A stretch of DNA of 64,000 nt from Pseudescherichia sp031987975. Lineage in GTDB: Bacteria > Pseudomonadota > Gammaproteobacteria > Enterobacterales > Enterobacteriaceae. Location of the stretch: NCBI RefSeq assembly GCF_031987975.1, contig NZ_DALZYX010000012.1:34217-98216 (forward strand), in the 5' to 3' direction. The notes below the pieces were generated by a model. That model saw only the letters and a list, made by a program, of their open reading frames with translations. It was not told where the DNA came from and made no database searches. A program made the position numbers and the translations under genes. This document shows positions 9,169 through 17,256 of the stretch, one piece after another. How positions within the stretch are numbered: the first letter of the stretch is position 1; every line of letters starts with the position of its first letter.

Positions 9169-10131
9169 TCAGTAAAGCTTCTTAGCGCAGTCCAGCCAGT
9201 CGCCTTTGAACGGACGCTTCATATTTTCGATAGCATCGATGATGTCGTGGTGCACCATCTTCTCGTTCTGAATACCGACGCAGCGGCCACCGTGGCCCTG
9301 CAGCAGCAGCTCAATAGCGTAGGCACCCATACGGGAGGCCAGAATACGGTCATAAGGAACCGGAGAGCCGCCGCGCTGGATGTGACCGAGAACGGTGGCG
9401 CGGGTTTCGCGCTTGGTCTCGGACTCGATATACTTGGCCAGCTCGTCGATATCGCAGATGTGCTCGGTAATCGCCACGATGGCATGCTTTTTACCTTTGG
9501 CGATCCCGGCCTTGATCTCGCTCACCAGATCTTCACGGTTAAACTCCACTTCCGGCAGGACGATAAACTCACAGCCACCGGCAATAGCCGCCGCCAGGGT
9601 CAGATCGCCACAGTAACGGCCCATCACTTCAACGATGGAGATACGCTGGTGGGAAGAAGAGGTATCGCGCAGACGGTCAATCGCTTCAACGACGGTATGC
9701 AGCGCGGTGAAGTAACCGATGGTGTAGTCGGTACCGGCAACATCGTTATCGATGGTGCCCGGCAGGCCGATGCACGGGAAGCCCATCTCGGTCAGGCGTT
9801 TTGCCCCCATATAGGATCCGTCGCCGCCGATAACCACCAGCGCGTCGATGCCGCGTTTTTTCATGTTTTCGATAGCCACGGCACGGATATGCTCTTCACG
9901 GAACTCCGGGAAGCGAGCAGAACCAAGGAACGTGCCGCCACGGTTGATCATGTCGGAGACGCTGTAGCGGTCAAGCTGCACCATACGGTCTTCATACAGG
10001 CCCAGATAGCCGTCGTAAATGCCGCAGACTTCCAGGCCTTCAGTCAATGCAGCCCGGACTACGCCACGAATTGCAGCGTTCATGCCAGGCGCATCACCGC
10101 CACTTGTCAACACACCGATTTTCTTAATCAT
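9169..10131 (-). CDS. pfkA: 6-phosphofructokinase I PfkA
   Basis: ATP-dependent phosphorylation of fructose-6-phosphate, the main control point of glycolysis. The start at 10131 gives MIKKIGVLTSGGDAPGMN, the canonical 320-residue product; an upstream in-frame extension has no family support. Visible motifs are the ATP loop GGDGSYMGA (about residue 102), the catalytic TIDNDVAGTDYTIG (about 125-138, with the base Asp) and MGRYCGDL (about 169). Transcribed on the minus strand, downstream of and in the same direction as fieF. Confidence 0.97.
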   Translation of the reverse strand: MIKKIGVLTSGGDAPGMNAAIRGVVRAALTEGLEVCGIYDGYLGLYEDRMVQLDRYSVSDMINRGGTFLGSARFPEFREEHIRAVAIENMKKRGIDALVVIGGDGSYMGAKRLTEMGFPCIGLPGTIDNDVAGTDYTIGYFTALHTVVEAIDRLRDTSSSHQRISIVEVMGRYCGDLTLAAAIAGGCEFIVLPEVEFNREDLVSEIKAGIAKGKKHAIVAITEHICDIDELAKYIESETKRETRATVLGHIQRGGSPVPYDRILASRMGAYAIELLLQGHGGRCVGIQNEKMVHHDIIDAIENMKRPFKGDWLDCAKKLY

Positions 10132-10332
10132 GACTACCTCTGAACTTAGGAATGCAAAATAAATTCTTGCCCGAAGCGACGCCCTGGGGAGTGAATAGCT
10201 ATGCTGCGCATAGTATATCAATCTCTCGTGGCTGAATTGATTCAGGTCAGACCAAATGGCGGTAATTTATACACAAAATGCTGGTCTGGCTCACTTTTTT
10301 ACACCTTGTAACTGGGTCTCTATGTTGGAGAC

Positions 10333-11214
10333 TCATCCCTGGGGCACCACGGAACAAGGGTCCTGGTGGATTATCACATCGGAACCCGGGAAACGACGCA
10401 AAATCGCCTCTTCAACCTGCTCGGCCACCAGGTGGGCCTGAACAAGCGGGAGATTGTCATCCATTTCCAAATGAATCTGAATAAAGCGGGTCGGCCCTGA
10501 CTGCCGCGTGCGAAGATCGTGTGCCCCACTGACGCCAGGCCAACGGGTAATGATAGCGATAATTTCCTGCCGCTCCTCATCGGGCAGGGCGCGATCCAGC
10601 AGTGACTGAACCGCTTCATATCCCATACGCAATGCGCTATAGAGGATATAAGCGCCGATACCCAGCGCAAAGAGCGCATCCGCCCGATGCCAGCCATACC
10701 ACGACAGGCCCAGCGCAATGAGAATAGCGCTATTCATCATAACATCAGACTGATAATGAAGCATATCGGCGCGCACGGCCTGGCTTTGCGTTTTTCGCAC
10801 CACCCAGCGCTGAAAGGTGACGAGGATCACAGTACATACCAGCGCTACCAGAGTTACGATGATGCCGATCTGCGGCGCATTCATCGGCTCCGGACGAGCA
10901 AGGTGCTGAATACCGGTTAAAAAGAGGAACAGCGCCGAACCGGAGATAAACATGCTCTGCGCCAGCGCCGCCAACGACTCGGCCTTACCGTGCCCGAAGG
11001 TGTGCTCATCATCTGCTGGCTGTAGCGAATAGCGCACCACCAGCAGATTAGTCAGCGAGGCGGCGATATCCACCAGCGAATCCACCAGCGCCGCCAGTAC
11101 GCTCACCGATCCGGTGTACCACCACGCAAAAATTTTGATCACCAGCAGCAACGAGGCCATTACCGTCGCGGCAATAGCTGCCCGGCTCACTAGCTGCCCA
11201 TACATTTGATTCAT
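10333..11214 (-). CDS. fieF: Ferrous-iron/zinc efflux antiporter FieF
   Basis: Cation diffusion facilitator exporting Fe2+/Zn2+ in exchange for protons. The start at 11214 (MNQMYGQLVSRAAIAATV) reproduces the E. coli N-terminus. Six membrane segments carry the metal-site residues: ALVDSLVD (Asp45/Asp49 type) in TM2 and HYQSDVMMN (His153/Asp157 type) in TM5. The cytoplasmic C-terminal domain includes GVSGAHDLRTRQSG. The tail ends at SVVPQG, about seven residues shorter than the E. coli protein, with no sign of a frameshift. It lies 63 bp from the end of the toxin gene. Confidence 0.95.
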   Translation of the reverse strand: MNQMYGQLVSRAAIAATVMASLLLVIKIFAWWYTGSVSVLAALVDSLVDIAASLTNLLVVRYSLQPADDEHTFGHGKAESLAALAQSMFISGSALFLFLTGIQHLARPEPMNAPQIGIIVTLVALVCTVILVTFQRWVVRKTQSQAVRADMLHYQSDVMMNSAILIALGLSWYGWHRADALFALGIGAYILYSALRMGYEAVQSLLDRALPDEERQEIIAIITRWPGVSGAHDLRTRQSGPTRFIQIHLEMDDNLPLVQAHLVAEQVEEAILRRFPGSDVIIHQDPCSVVPQG

Positions 11215-11276
11215 ACGCACTCCTGCCCGGACACAGCGGGTAGTATAACGTATGGGTCTGCGGCTCTGATCGCATA

Positions 11277-11660
11277 TCAGCAAGCATCGATAGAAAGTCG
11301 ACGCAAAACAGCAGTAACATCAGCGCTGCTCATTGCACCCGTCGCTGTGGATACCGTTAACTCTTCCAGTTCGTCACCTTCATCATGGATATCAATGCCA
11401 TTACGCTTTAGGAAAGCCATCGCCACGAAAAAAGCCGTACGCTTATTACCGTCATTGAAGATATGGCCTCGCGCAATAGCGATAAGGTACATTGCAGCGA
11501 GTTCGTAAATATCCTCAACGCCTTCATAGTAAAGCTGATTCTGAACGCGATAAATAATCGCCTCTGCCTTTCCCGGCTCTGGCATTCCCTGAATACCCGG
11601 TAGGACTGCAAGCAGGCGATCGTGAAATGCTATCACCTCTTGAGCACTGATCCATTTCAT
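11277..11660 (-). CDS. Doc-like toxin (Fic/DOC family, death-on-curing)
   Basis: A 127-residue single-domain Fic/Doc protein. The signature HIFNDGNKRTAF (about residues 66-77) matches the HxFx(D/N)xNKR core of Doc toxins, which phosphorylate EF-Tu and stall translation. The Gly before Asn is Fic-like where P1 Doc has Ala. The N-terminal helices contain IIYRVQNQLYYEG, also typical. The start overlaps the antitoxin stop by 4 bp (ATGA), so the pair is translationally coupled. The pair sits between fieF and cpxP, where E. coli has no such genes, so it is an accessory module. No kinase activity can be proved from sequence. Confidence 0.88.
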   Translation of the reverse strand: MKWISAQEVIAFHDRLLAVLPGIQGMPEPGKAEAIIYRVQNQLYYEGVEDIYELAAMYLIAIARGHIFNDGNKRTAFFVAMAFLKRNGIDIHDEGDELEELTVSTATGAMSSADVTAVLRRLSIDAC

Positions 11661-11878
11661 CTGTCCGCCAGCGCCTTAATAGTGTGTCCGTGCCGCCCCA
11701 TAATGTCGGCAAATTCGGCATCCAGCTTTGCCTCTTGCCACGAATTGAAATCATCGCGACTGATAAGCACAGCGGCAGAACCATCGCGGCGGGTTATTTC
11801 TACTGGCTCGCCAGCCGTAGCAGCGTCCATGACCTCAGACATATTTTGCCGTGCCTGAGATGTTGTATAAGTTCGCAT
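11657..11878 (-). CDS. Phd/YefM-family antitoxin
   Basis: A 73-residue antitoxin whose N-terminal part (MRTYTTSQARQNMSEVMDAA) is the dimeric Phd/YefM DNA-binding fold and whose middle ITRRDGSAAVLISRDDF is the family hallmark. The C-terminal helix (about residues 50-73) would neutralise the toxin encoded next. It comes first in the operon, as usual, after a strong GGAGG ribosome site. A palindromic operator lies just upstream, suggesting autorepression by the complex. Confidence 0.9.
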   Translation of the reverse strand: MRTYTTSQARQNMSEVMDAATAGEPVEITRRDGSAAVLISRDDFNSWQEAKLDAEFADIMGRHGHTIKALADR

Positions 11879-11892
11879 ATCGCCTCCTTTAA

Positions 11893-11924
11893 TGTACGTC
11901 TAAAACGTACAACAGAAGCGTACA
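11893..11924. promoter_or_regulatory. Operator of the Phd/Doc-type module
   Basis: TGTACGT-N5-ACGTACA is a perfect 7-bp inverted repeat (11893-11911), with a further CGTACA half-site at 11919-11924. It lies 15 bp before the antitoxin start, where Phd/YefM proteins usually bind. The third half-site could allow the toxin-dependent cooperativity described for Phd-Doc. Confidence 0.65.
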
Positions 11925-12006
11925 ACACGCAATATTGTCATCAAGGCGGCCGCTTCTGATGCCTGTATCGAAGTATGATTTAAAAAGGATTGTCTTAACG
12001 CAAGGC

Positions 12007-12064
12007 AAAAAAAACCCCCTCATCATGAGGGGGAAGACAGGGATGGTGTCTATGGCAAGGAAAA
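12007..12064 (-). ncRNA. cpxQ: CpxQ small RNA (cpxP 3' end) with its terminator
   Basis: The minus strand starting at TTTTCCTTGCCATAG and running through GACACCATCCCTGTCTTC to a CCCCCTCATGATGAGGGGG hairpin and T8 matches my recollection of E. coli/Salmonella CpxQ almost base for base. CpxQ is released by RNase E from the cpxP mRNA, binds Hfq and represses membrane-protein mRNAs under envelope stress. The same hairpin terminates cpxP. The 5' boundary is inferred from the conserved processing site. Confidence 0.85.
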
Positions 12065-12082
12065 CAGGGTTATTACTGGTTA

Positions 12083-12583
12083 CTACTTACTACCGGTACT
12101 GCTACTAGATAGCGTTAGCGGAGAACCTTGCTGCAGTTTTGCAACGTCGCGCAGCTGGTCGATCCGCTGTTGGTGTTTCTCATGTAAAACCGCCTGTTGC
12201 TCTGGCGTTAGCAGGTGATACATCTGGTTACGGACCCGGGCCATTTCGACCTGGCGAGCAACCTGCTCCTGCGCCATTTTTTCTGCCTGAGCACGCACGG
12301 CGTTTTCATCAAAATTTTCTGCGGTCACGAGGTCGTGCATCGCCTCGATTTCGCTAACATTAACAGGGGGCAGCTTATGCCTCGCCTGCTGCATCAAATC
12401 ACGCAATTGCTGGCGCTGATGCTCGGTTAAACTGATGCCGTCAAACATATGGCTCTGGGTGCTGCGCGGCGCAAGCTCTTCAGATGCGTGCCAGTTATCG
12501 CCTGTTACGACTTCAGCTGCGTGGCCAACAGCACTTAACGCCAGCGTTGAGGCCATGACGGCAGCGGTAACAATGCGCATCAC
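12083..12583 (-). CDS. cpxP: Periplasmic Cpx regulator/chaperone CpxP
   Basis: Periplasmic inhibitor of CpxA that also binds misfolded proteins and delivers them to DegP. The 166-residue precursor has a signal peptide ending VGHA and both LTxxQ repeats of the Spy/CpxP family: LTEHQRQQL (about residue 52) and LTPEQQAVL (about residue 126). It is divergent from cpxRA with a CpxR box between, and its 3' end carries CpxQ. Confidence 0.95.
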   Translation of the reverse strand: MMRIVTAAVMASTLALSAVGHAAEVVTGDNWHASEELAPRSTQSHMFDGISLTEHQRQQLRDLMQQARHKLPPVNVSEIEAMHDLVTAENFDENAVRAQAEKMAQEQVARQVEMARVRNQMYHLLTPEQQAVLHEKHQQRIDQLRDVAKLQQGSPLTLSSSSTGSK

Positions 12584-12660
12584 TTGCTCCCAAAATTGTT
12601 TGTGTCGCCAATCAACTGAACTCAGTCTACGATTCAGGCTGCAAACTAGCGTCAGGGGGT

Positions 12661-12675
12661 GTAAAACAACGTAAA
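12661..12675. promoter_or_regulatory. CpxR box between cpxP and cpxRA
   Basis: GTAAA-ACAAC-GTAAA is a perfect CpxR consensus (GTAAA-N5-GTAAA). It lies 78 bp from the cpxP start and 56 bp from the cpxR start, so it can activate cpxP and autoregulate cpxRA. Confidence 0.85.
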
Positions 12676-12730
12676 GTCATGGATTAGCGAGCCTTGATGA
12701 CGTAATTTCTGCCTCGGAGGTATTTAAACA

Positions 12731-13429
12731 ATGAATAAAATTCTGTTAGTTGACGATGACCGAGAGCTTACTTCCCTTTTAAAGGAGCTGCTCGACATGG
12801 AAGGCTTCAATGTGCAGGTTGCCCATGACGGGGAGCAGGCGCTAGACCTCCTGGACGACAGCATCGATCTACTTTTGCTCGACGTTATGATGCCAAAGAA
12901 GAATGGTATCGACACCCTTAAAGAGCTACGCCAGACACACCAGACCCCCGTCATTATGCTGACGGCGCGCGGTAGCGAGCTGGATCGCGTTCTCGGCCTT
13001 GAGCTGGGCGCGGACGACTATCTGCCTAAACCGTTCAACGATCGCGAGCTGGTGGCCCGAATCCGCGCGATCCTGCGCCGTTCGCACTGGAGCGAACAGC
13101 AACAGAACAGCGATAACGGCTCACCGACCCTGGAAGTAGACGCCCTGAGCCTGAACCCAGGCCGTCAGGAGGCCAGCTTTGAGGGCCAGTCACTGGAATT
13201 GACCGGCACCGAGTTCACCCTGCTCTATCTGCTGGCACAGCATCTGGGCCAGGTGGTCTCAAGGGAACACCTAAGCCAGGAAGTGTTGGGTAAACGCCTG
13301 ACGCCGTTCGATCGCGCAATCGATATGCATATCTCTAACCTGCGCCGTAAGCTGCCGGAGCGTAAAGATGGCCATCCGTGGTTTAAAACGCTGCGCGGAC
13401 GCGGCTATCTGATGGTTGCGGCTTCATGA
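12731..13429 (+). CDS. cpxR: Envelope-stress response regulator CpxR
   Basis: OmpR/PhoB-type regulator phosphorylated by CpxA. The receiver domain (residues 1-115) has DDD near the N-terminus, the phosphoacceptor in LLLLDVMMPKKNG (Asp51) and the KPF switch Lys. The C-terminal winged helix (about 130-230) includes LTGTEFTLLYLL and the recognition segment DRAIDMHISNLRRKL. 232 residues, full length. A GGAGG site precedes the ATG and the stop overlaps the cpxA start. Confidence 0.97.
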   Translation: MNKILLVDDDRELTSLLKELLDMEGFNVQVAHDGEQALDLLDDSIDLLLLDVMMPKKNGIDTLKELRQTHQTPVIMLTARGSELDRVLGLELGADDYLPKPFNDRELVARIRAILRRSHWSEQQQNSDNGSPTLEVDALSLNPGRQEASFEGQSLELTGTEFTLLYLLAQHLGQVVSREHLSQEVLGKRLTPFDRAIDMHISNLRRKLPERKDGHPWFKTLRGRGYLMVAAS

Positions 13430-14799
13430 TAGGAAGTTTAACGGCTCGCATCTTTGCTATTTTCTGGCTGACGCTGGCACTGGTGCTGATGCTGGTATTA
13501 ATGGTGCCCAAGCTGGACTCCCGGCAAATGACGGAGCTGCTGGATAGCGAGCAGCGCCAGGGCATTATGATTGAGCAGCACGTTGAGGCGGAGCTGGCCC
13601 TCGATCCACCGAACGATTTGATGTGGTGGCGGCGGCTGTTTCGCGCGATTGATAAATGGGCACCGCCGGGGCAGCGCCTGCTATTGGTGACCAGCGAAGG
13701 ACGGGTGATCGGCGCTGAACGCAGCGAAATGCAGATCATTCGTAACTTTATTGGTCAGGCGGATAACTCCGATCATCCGCAGAAGAAGAAGTATGGACGG
13801 GTAGAGCTGGTAGGGCCGTTTTCCATCCGCGACGGGGAAGATAACTACCAGCTCTACCTCATCCGTCCGGCAAGCAGTTCCCAGTCCGATTTTATCAACC
13901 TGCTGTTTGACCGGCCGCTGCTGCTGCTGATCGTCACCATGTTGATCAGCTCGCCGCTGCTGCTCTGGCTGGCATGGAGCCTGGCAAAACCGGCGCGTAA
14001 GCTGAAAAATGCGGCGGATGAGGTCGCTCAGGGTAACCTGCGTCAGCATCCTGAGCTAGAGGCGGGGCCGCAGGAGTTTCTTGCCGCCGGGGCCAGCTTT
14101 AACCAGATGGTCACCGCGCTTGAGCGAATGATGACTACCCAGCAGCGCCTGCTTTCGGATATCTCCCACGAGCTGCGCACTCCGCTTACGCGTTTACAGC
14201 TAGGGACTGCCCTGCTTCGCCGCCGCAGCGGTGAGAGTAAAGAGCTGGCCCGCATTGAGACCGAAGCGCAGCGCCTCGACAGCATGATTAACGATCTGCT
14301 GGTGATGTCGCGTAACCAGCAGAAAAATGCCCTGGTGAGCGAGACCGTTAAGGCTAATCATCTGTGGAACGACGTGCTGGATAACGCCGCCTTTGAAGCC
14401 GAGCAGATGGGCAAATCACTGACCGTCAACTTCCCACCGGGACCGTGGCCGCTGTACGGTAACCCGAGCGCGATGGAGAGTGCGCTGGAGAATATTGTGC
14501 GTAACGCCCTGCGCTACTCACATACGAAGATTGAGGTCAGTTTTGCGGTGGATAAAGAGGGGGTAACGGTTAACGTTGATGACGATGGTCCGGGCGTCAG
14601 CGCGGAAGATCGTGAGCAGATTTTCCGGCCGTTTTACCGTACCGACGAGGCACGCGATCGTGAATCCGGCGGTACCGGCCTGGGGCTGGCGATTGTCGAG
14701 ACGGCCATTCAGCAGCATCGCGGCTGGGTAAAGGCCGACGACAGCCCGCTGGGCGGCTTGCGCTTAACGATCTGGCTACCGCTGCATAAGCGTTCGTAA
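13426..14799 (+). CDS. cpxA: Sensor histidine kinase CpxA
   Basis: Inner-membrane kinase/phosphatase sensing envelope protein misfolding. TM1 (about residues 8-28), a periplasmic sensor (about 30-163), TM2 (about 164-185), a HAMP region, the dimerisation box SDISHELRTPLTRLQ with His248, and the ATPase boxes (NIVRNALRYS, DDGPGV, GGTGLGLAI) are all present. 457 residues, as in E. coli. The ATG overlaps the cpxR stop by 4 bp. Confidence 0.97.
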   Translation: MIGSLTARIFAIFWLTLALVLMLVLMVPKLDSRQMTELLDSEQRQGIMIEQHVEAELALDPPNDLMWWRRLFRAIDKWAPPGQRLLLVTSEGRVIGAERSEMQIIRNFIGQADNSDHPQKKKYGRVELVGPFSIRDGEDNYQLYLIRPASSSQSDFINLLFDRPLLLLIVTMLISSPLLLWLAWSLAKPARKLKNAADEVAQGNLRQHPELEAGPQEFLAAGASFNQMVTALERMMTTQQRLLSDISHELRTPLTRLQLGTALLRRRSGESKELARIETEAQRLDSMINDLLVMSRNQQKNALVSETVKANHLWNDVLDNAAFEAEQMGKSLTVNFPPGPWPLYGNPSAMESALENIVRNALRYSHTKIEVSFAVDKEGVTVNVDDDGPGVSAEDREQIFRPFYRTDEARDRESGGTGLGLAIVETAIQQHRGWVKADDSPLGGLRLTIWLPLHKRS

Positions 14800-14803
14800 T
14801 ATT

Positions 14804-14825
14804 CAGGCCGGGCAACCCCGGCCTG
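14804..14825. terminator. Bidirectional hairpin between cpxA and yiiM
   Basis: CAGGCCGGG-caac-CCCGGCCTG forms a perfect 9-bp stem between the two convergent stop codons. There is no T-run; REP-like composition. It may insulate the two mRNAs or block 3' exonucleases. Confidence 0.5.
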
Positions 14826-15503
14826 CTACTTTCGGCCCCACAGTCTGGGCGCAAAACTTTCAATCTTGCCGTTAAGGCGTCGTTTCTGCATGGTTCTGGC
14901 CCAGCTTACCGAGAGGCCGGCGGTAGAGAGCAGGCGGTGGTACTGCTCGTCGTCAAAAGGCAGATGCCAGGCAATGGCGGCAGCATCATAGACGCTCACC
15001 TCGCTACAGCGGGAAACCAGCTCAAGAGGCGTATCGCCGGAGACGCTGCCGGGAGCAATCACCCGGTAGAGCCAGCCCGTGCGGCCGCTCTCCTGCATCA
15101 AGGAGGAGAGGTCGTGGATGGCAAAATGGTAGTTAACTTTGAAGCAGGGCGAGCGCGGCTGGGTGACCTGAATCAGCGCTTCACCCCAGCGGAAGATATC
15201 CCCGATGTAGACGTTCTGCTCGGTCAGCCCCTCGGTAGAGAGGTTCTCGCCAAAGGCCGGGGCGACAAAGAGATCCGCCTGTTCAGGAAACGCGTTTGCC
15301 CAGTGGCGATAGTGCTCACGCGGATAGTGGCACAGTGCGCGATCCGGCCCGCCGTGGATCTTCTTCTCCGCCTGTTGGTCGCCCGCAAGCCCCAGCTCGG
15401 TTAGCGTCAGTTCGCCGTTAACCTGCACCTTGGCGATGGCGCTTGGCCGACTGCCTTCGTAATCCCTTACTTTGCCTGTAAAAACGTTAACCTGATGGTG
15501 CAT
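14826..15503 (-). CDS. yiiM: MOSC-domain protein YiiM (N-hydroxylated base resistance)
   Basis: A 225-residue MOSC/3-alpha-domain protein. E. coli YiiM is a molybdenum-cofactor enzyme that reduces N-hydroxylated purines such as 6-N-hydroxylaminopurine. The MOSC core shows GPDRALCHYPREHYRHW and FGENLSTEGL, and the probable Mo-ligand Cys lies in QPRSPCFKVNYHF (about residue 118). Convergent with cpxA, upstream end facing sodA, as in E. coli. Confidence 0.9.
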   Translation of the reverse strand: MHHQVNVFTGKVRDYEGSRPSAIAKVQVNGELTLTELGLAGDQQAEKKIHGGPDRALCHYPREHYRHWANAFPEQADLFVAPAFGENLSTEGLTEQNVYIGDIFRWGEALIQVTQPRSPCFKVNYHFAIHDLSSLMQESGRTGWLYRVIAPGSVSGDTPLELVSRCSEVSVYDAAAIAWHLPFDDEQYHRLLSTAGLSVSWARTMQKRRLNGKIESFAPRLWGRK

Positions 15504-15524
15504 CGCAGCGCCTTACCCCCGATA

Positions 15525-15552
15525 CAAAAAAAGCGAGTCATCAGACTCGCTT
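15525..15552 (-). terminator. sodA intrinsic terminator
   Basis: On the minus strand AAGCGAGTC/GACTCGCTT forms a 9-bp stem followed by a run of seven T, about 20 nt downstream of the sodA stop. Confidence 0.85.
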
Positions 15553-15573
15553 TTCACCGGAAGCAATGCAACC

Positions 15574-16194
15574 TTATTTTTTAGCAGCGAAACGGGCAGC
15601 AGCTTCGTCCCAGTTTACCACTTCCCAGAACGCCTTGATGTAATCCGGGCGTTTGTTCTGGTATTTCAGGTAGTAAGCGTGCTCCCACACGTCCAGACCC
15701 AGGATCGGGAAGCCGGATGCGCCAGAAACAGCTTCACCCATCAGCGGGCTATCCTGGTTAGCGGTAGAGACAACGGCCAGTTTGTCGCCTTTCAGTACCA
15801 GCCATGCCCAGCCGGAGCCGAAGCGGGTTGCCGCTGCTTTCTCGAACTCTTCTTTGAATTTCTCAACGGAGCCGAAGTCACGCTCGATAGCGGATTTCAG
15901 TTCGCCCTGCAGGGTAGTGCCGGTTTTCAGGCCTTTCCAGAACAGGCTGTGGTTGGCGTGGCCGCCTGCGTTGTTGCGCAGTACGGTTTTCTTATCAGCC
16001 GGAACCTGATCCAGTTTGGCGATCAGCTCTTCTACCGGCAGGTTAGCCAGCTCCGGCAGGCTTTCCAGCGCGGCGTTGGCGTTGTTAACGTAGGTCTGGT
16101 GATGTTTAGTGTGATGGATTTCCATCGTCTGCTTATCGAAGTGTGGTTCCAGTGCATCATAAGCGTACGGCAGTGATGGCAGTGTGTAACTCAT
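15574..16194 (-). CDS. sodA: Manganese superoxide dismutase SodA
   Basis: Cytoplasmic enzyme dismutating superoxide. The start at 16194 (MSYTLPSLPYAYDAL) gives the canonical 206 residues; the four upstream codons are not conserved. Metal ligands are visible in MEIHHTKHHQ (His27), the NHSLFW region (His82) and DVWEHAYY (Asp168, His172). The Gly-Gly before NHSLFW (NNAGGHANH) and the overall sequence favour Mn over Fe. Upstream DNA holds a Fur-like site. Confidence 0.97.
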   Translation of the reverse strand: MSYTLPSLPYAYDALEPHFDKQTMEIHHTKHHQTYVNNANAALESLPELANLPVEELIAKLDQVPADKKTVLRNNAGGHANHSLFWKGLKTGTTLQGELKSAIERDFGSVEKFKEEFEKAAATRFGSGWAWLVLKGDKLAVVSTANQDSPLMGEAVSGASGFPILGLDVWEHAYYLKYQNKRPDYIKAFWEVVNWDEAAARFAAKK

Positions 16195-16270
16195 AATCAT
16201 CTCCATTAATTGTCGGGCGGCGATTGTTAATGCCGCGTAAGCAGTTGGTTCATTATAGTTAATTAAGTAG

Positions 16271-16290
16271 TATTGAAAATGTTTATCAAT
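16271..16290. promoter_or_regulatory. Fur-like site upstream of sodA
   Basis: Read on the minus strand, ATTGATAAACATTTTCAATA resembles a degenerate Fur box (GATAAT-type repeats) about 85 bp before sodA. Fur, together with ArcA and SoxS, is known to regulate E. coli sodA. Assignment is by resemblance only. Confidence 0.4.
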
Positions 16291-16321
16291 GCCGTAGTTT
16301 TTATATGGTTATAACCTTTTG

Positions 16322-17176
16322 TTATGTAGCCGTGAGTGCCCTGCTGCGGTGTCGCCATTGACTCGGCGCTACGCCGGTTTCACGGGTAAAAACCACGGAA
16401 AAATAGTTGCTGTCTTCAAAACCACAGCGTGTCGCAATTTCACCGATCATTAGCTCGCTATGCTGGAGCAGATACTGGGCATGGCAGATGCGCAGCTGGC
16501 GCAGATAGTTGTTGATTGTCATGCCGGTCTGGGTACGAAACTGCTGACGTAGTGTACGCTCACTGCACTGATTTTGCTCGCAAAATTGCTCAAGAAAAAA
16601 TGCACGACTGAGGCTGCTGGCCAGGGCGGTGATGAGCTTATCCAGCAACGCTTCGCTGCTGGTCGCTGAGAGATTATCGGTAGCGTAGCGATGACGTTTC
16701 AGGGTTAATACAAGCTGGGCAAACAGGGTTTCTGCCAGCGGATCGGAGAGCGAATCGGTTTTAGCGCTCTCGTGCTCCAGTTGGCTAATCACCTGCCGCG
16801 CCTGAGCCATGCCGCTGCTGCCAATGCGCCAGTAGGGTATCGGCTCCCTGCCGTCCAGGCCTGGAATATGCGCGGCCCAGTCAAGGTTAAGCGTCAGCCG
16901 TTCCGGGCAGTAGATAATATTTTGCAGCACCAGATCGTTTACCGAAGCATAGGCGTGACGGTCCTCGGCGCGGATATAGAAGAGATCGCCCCGGGTAATG
17001 CGATATGGACGATCGTTAAGAATATGCAGACCGTTGCCGCGCCAGACCAGCACCAGCTCGTTAAACTCGTGGGAATGCTCAGCAAAGACGTTTTGCGGAT
17101 AGCGATCGGCTACCGCTACCGCCTGCCCAGGCCTGGCAAAAAAATCATCTCTCCGCAGAATTAACTGGCCTGCCAC
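16322..17176 (-). CDS. rhaR: Rhamnose-responsive activator RhaR (AraC family)
   Basis: Activates the rhaSR promoter when L-rhamnose is present. The N-terminal cupin sensor (FAEHSHEFNELVLVWRGNGLHILNDR) and the C-terminal double HTH (CSERTLRQQFRTQTGMTINNYL and CGFEDSNYFSVVFTRETG) are intact over 284 residues. It follows rhaS on the minus strand. E. coli has rhaT between rhaR and sodA; here only about 130 bp separate the two genes, so the proton symporter is absent from this site. Confidence 0.95.
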   Translation of the reverse strand: MAGQLILRRDDFFARPGQAVAVADRYPQNVFAEHSHEFNELVLVWRGNGLHILNDRPYRITRGDLFYIRAEDRHAYASVNDLVLQNIIYCPERLTLNLDWAAHIPGLDGREPIPYWRIGSSGMAQARQVISQLEHESAKTDSLSDPLAETLFAQLVLTLKRHRYATDNLSATSSEALLDKLITALASSLSRAFFLEQFCEQNQCSERTLRQQFRTQTGMTINNYLRQLRICHAQYLLQHSELMIGEIATRCGFEDSNYFSVVFTRETGVAPSQWRHRSRALTAT

Positions 17177-17256
17177 AGCGTCACCTCAACAGCCTTCAAC
17201 CTTCTATATTTAGCTGTTTTCTGGCAAAAAAACGGTGATTACCTTCTCGTTTACGG

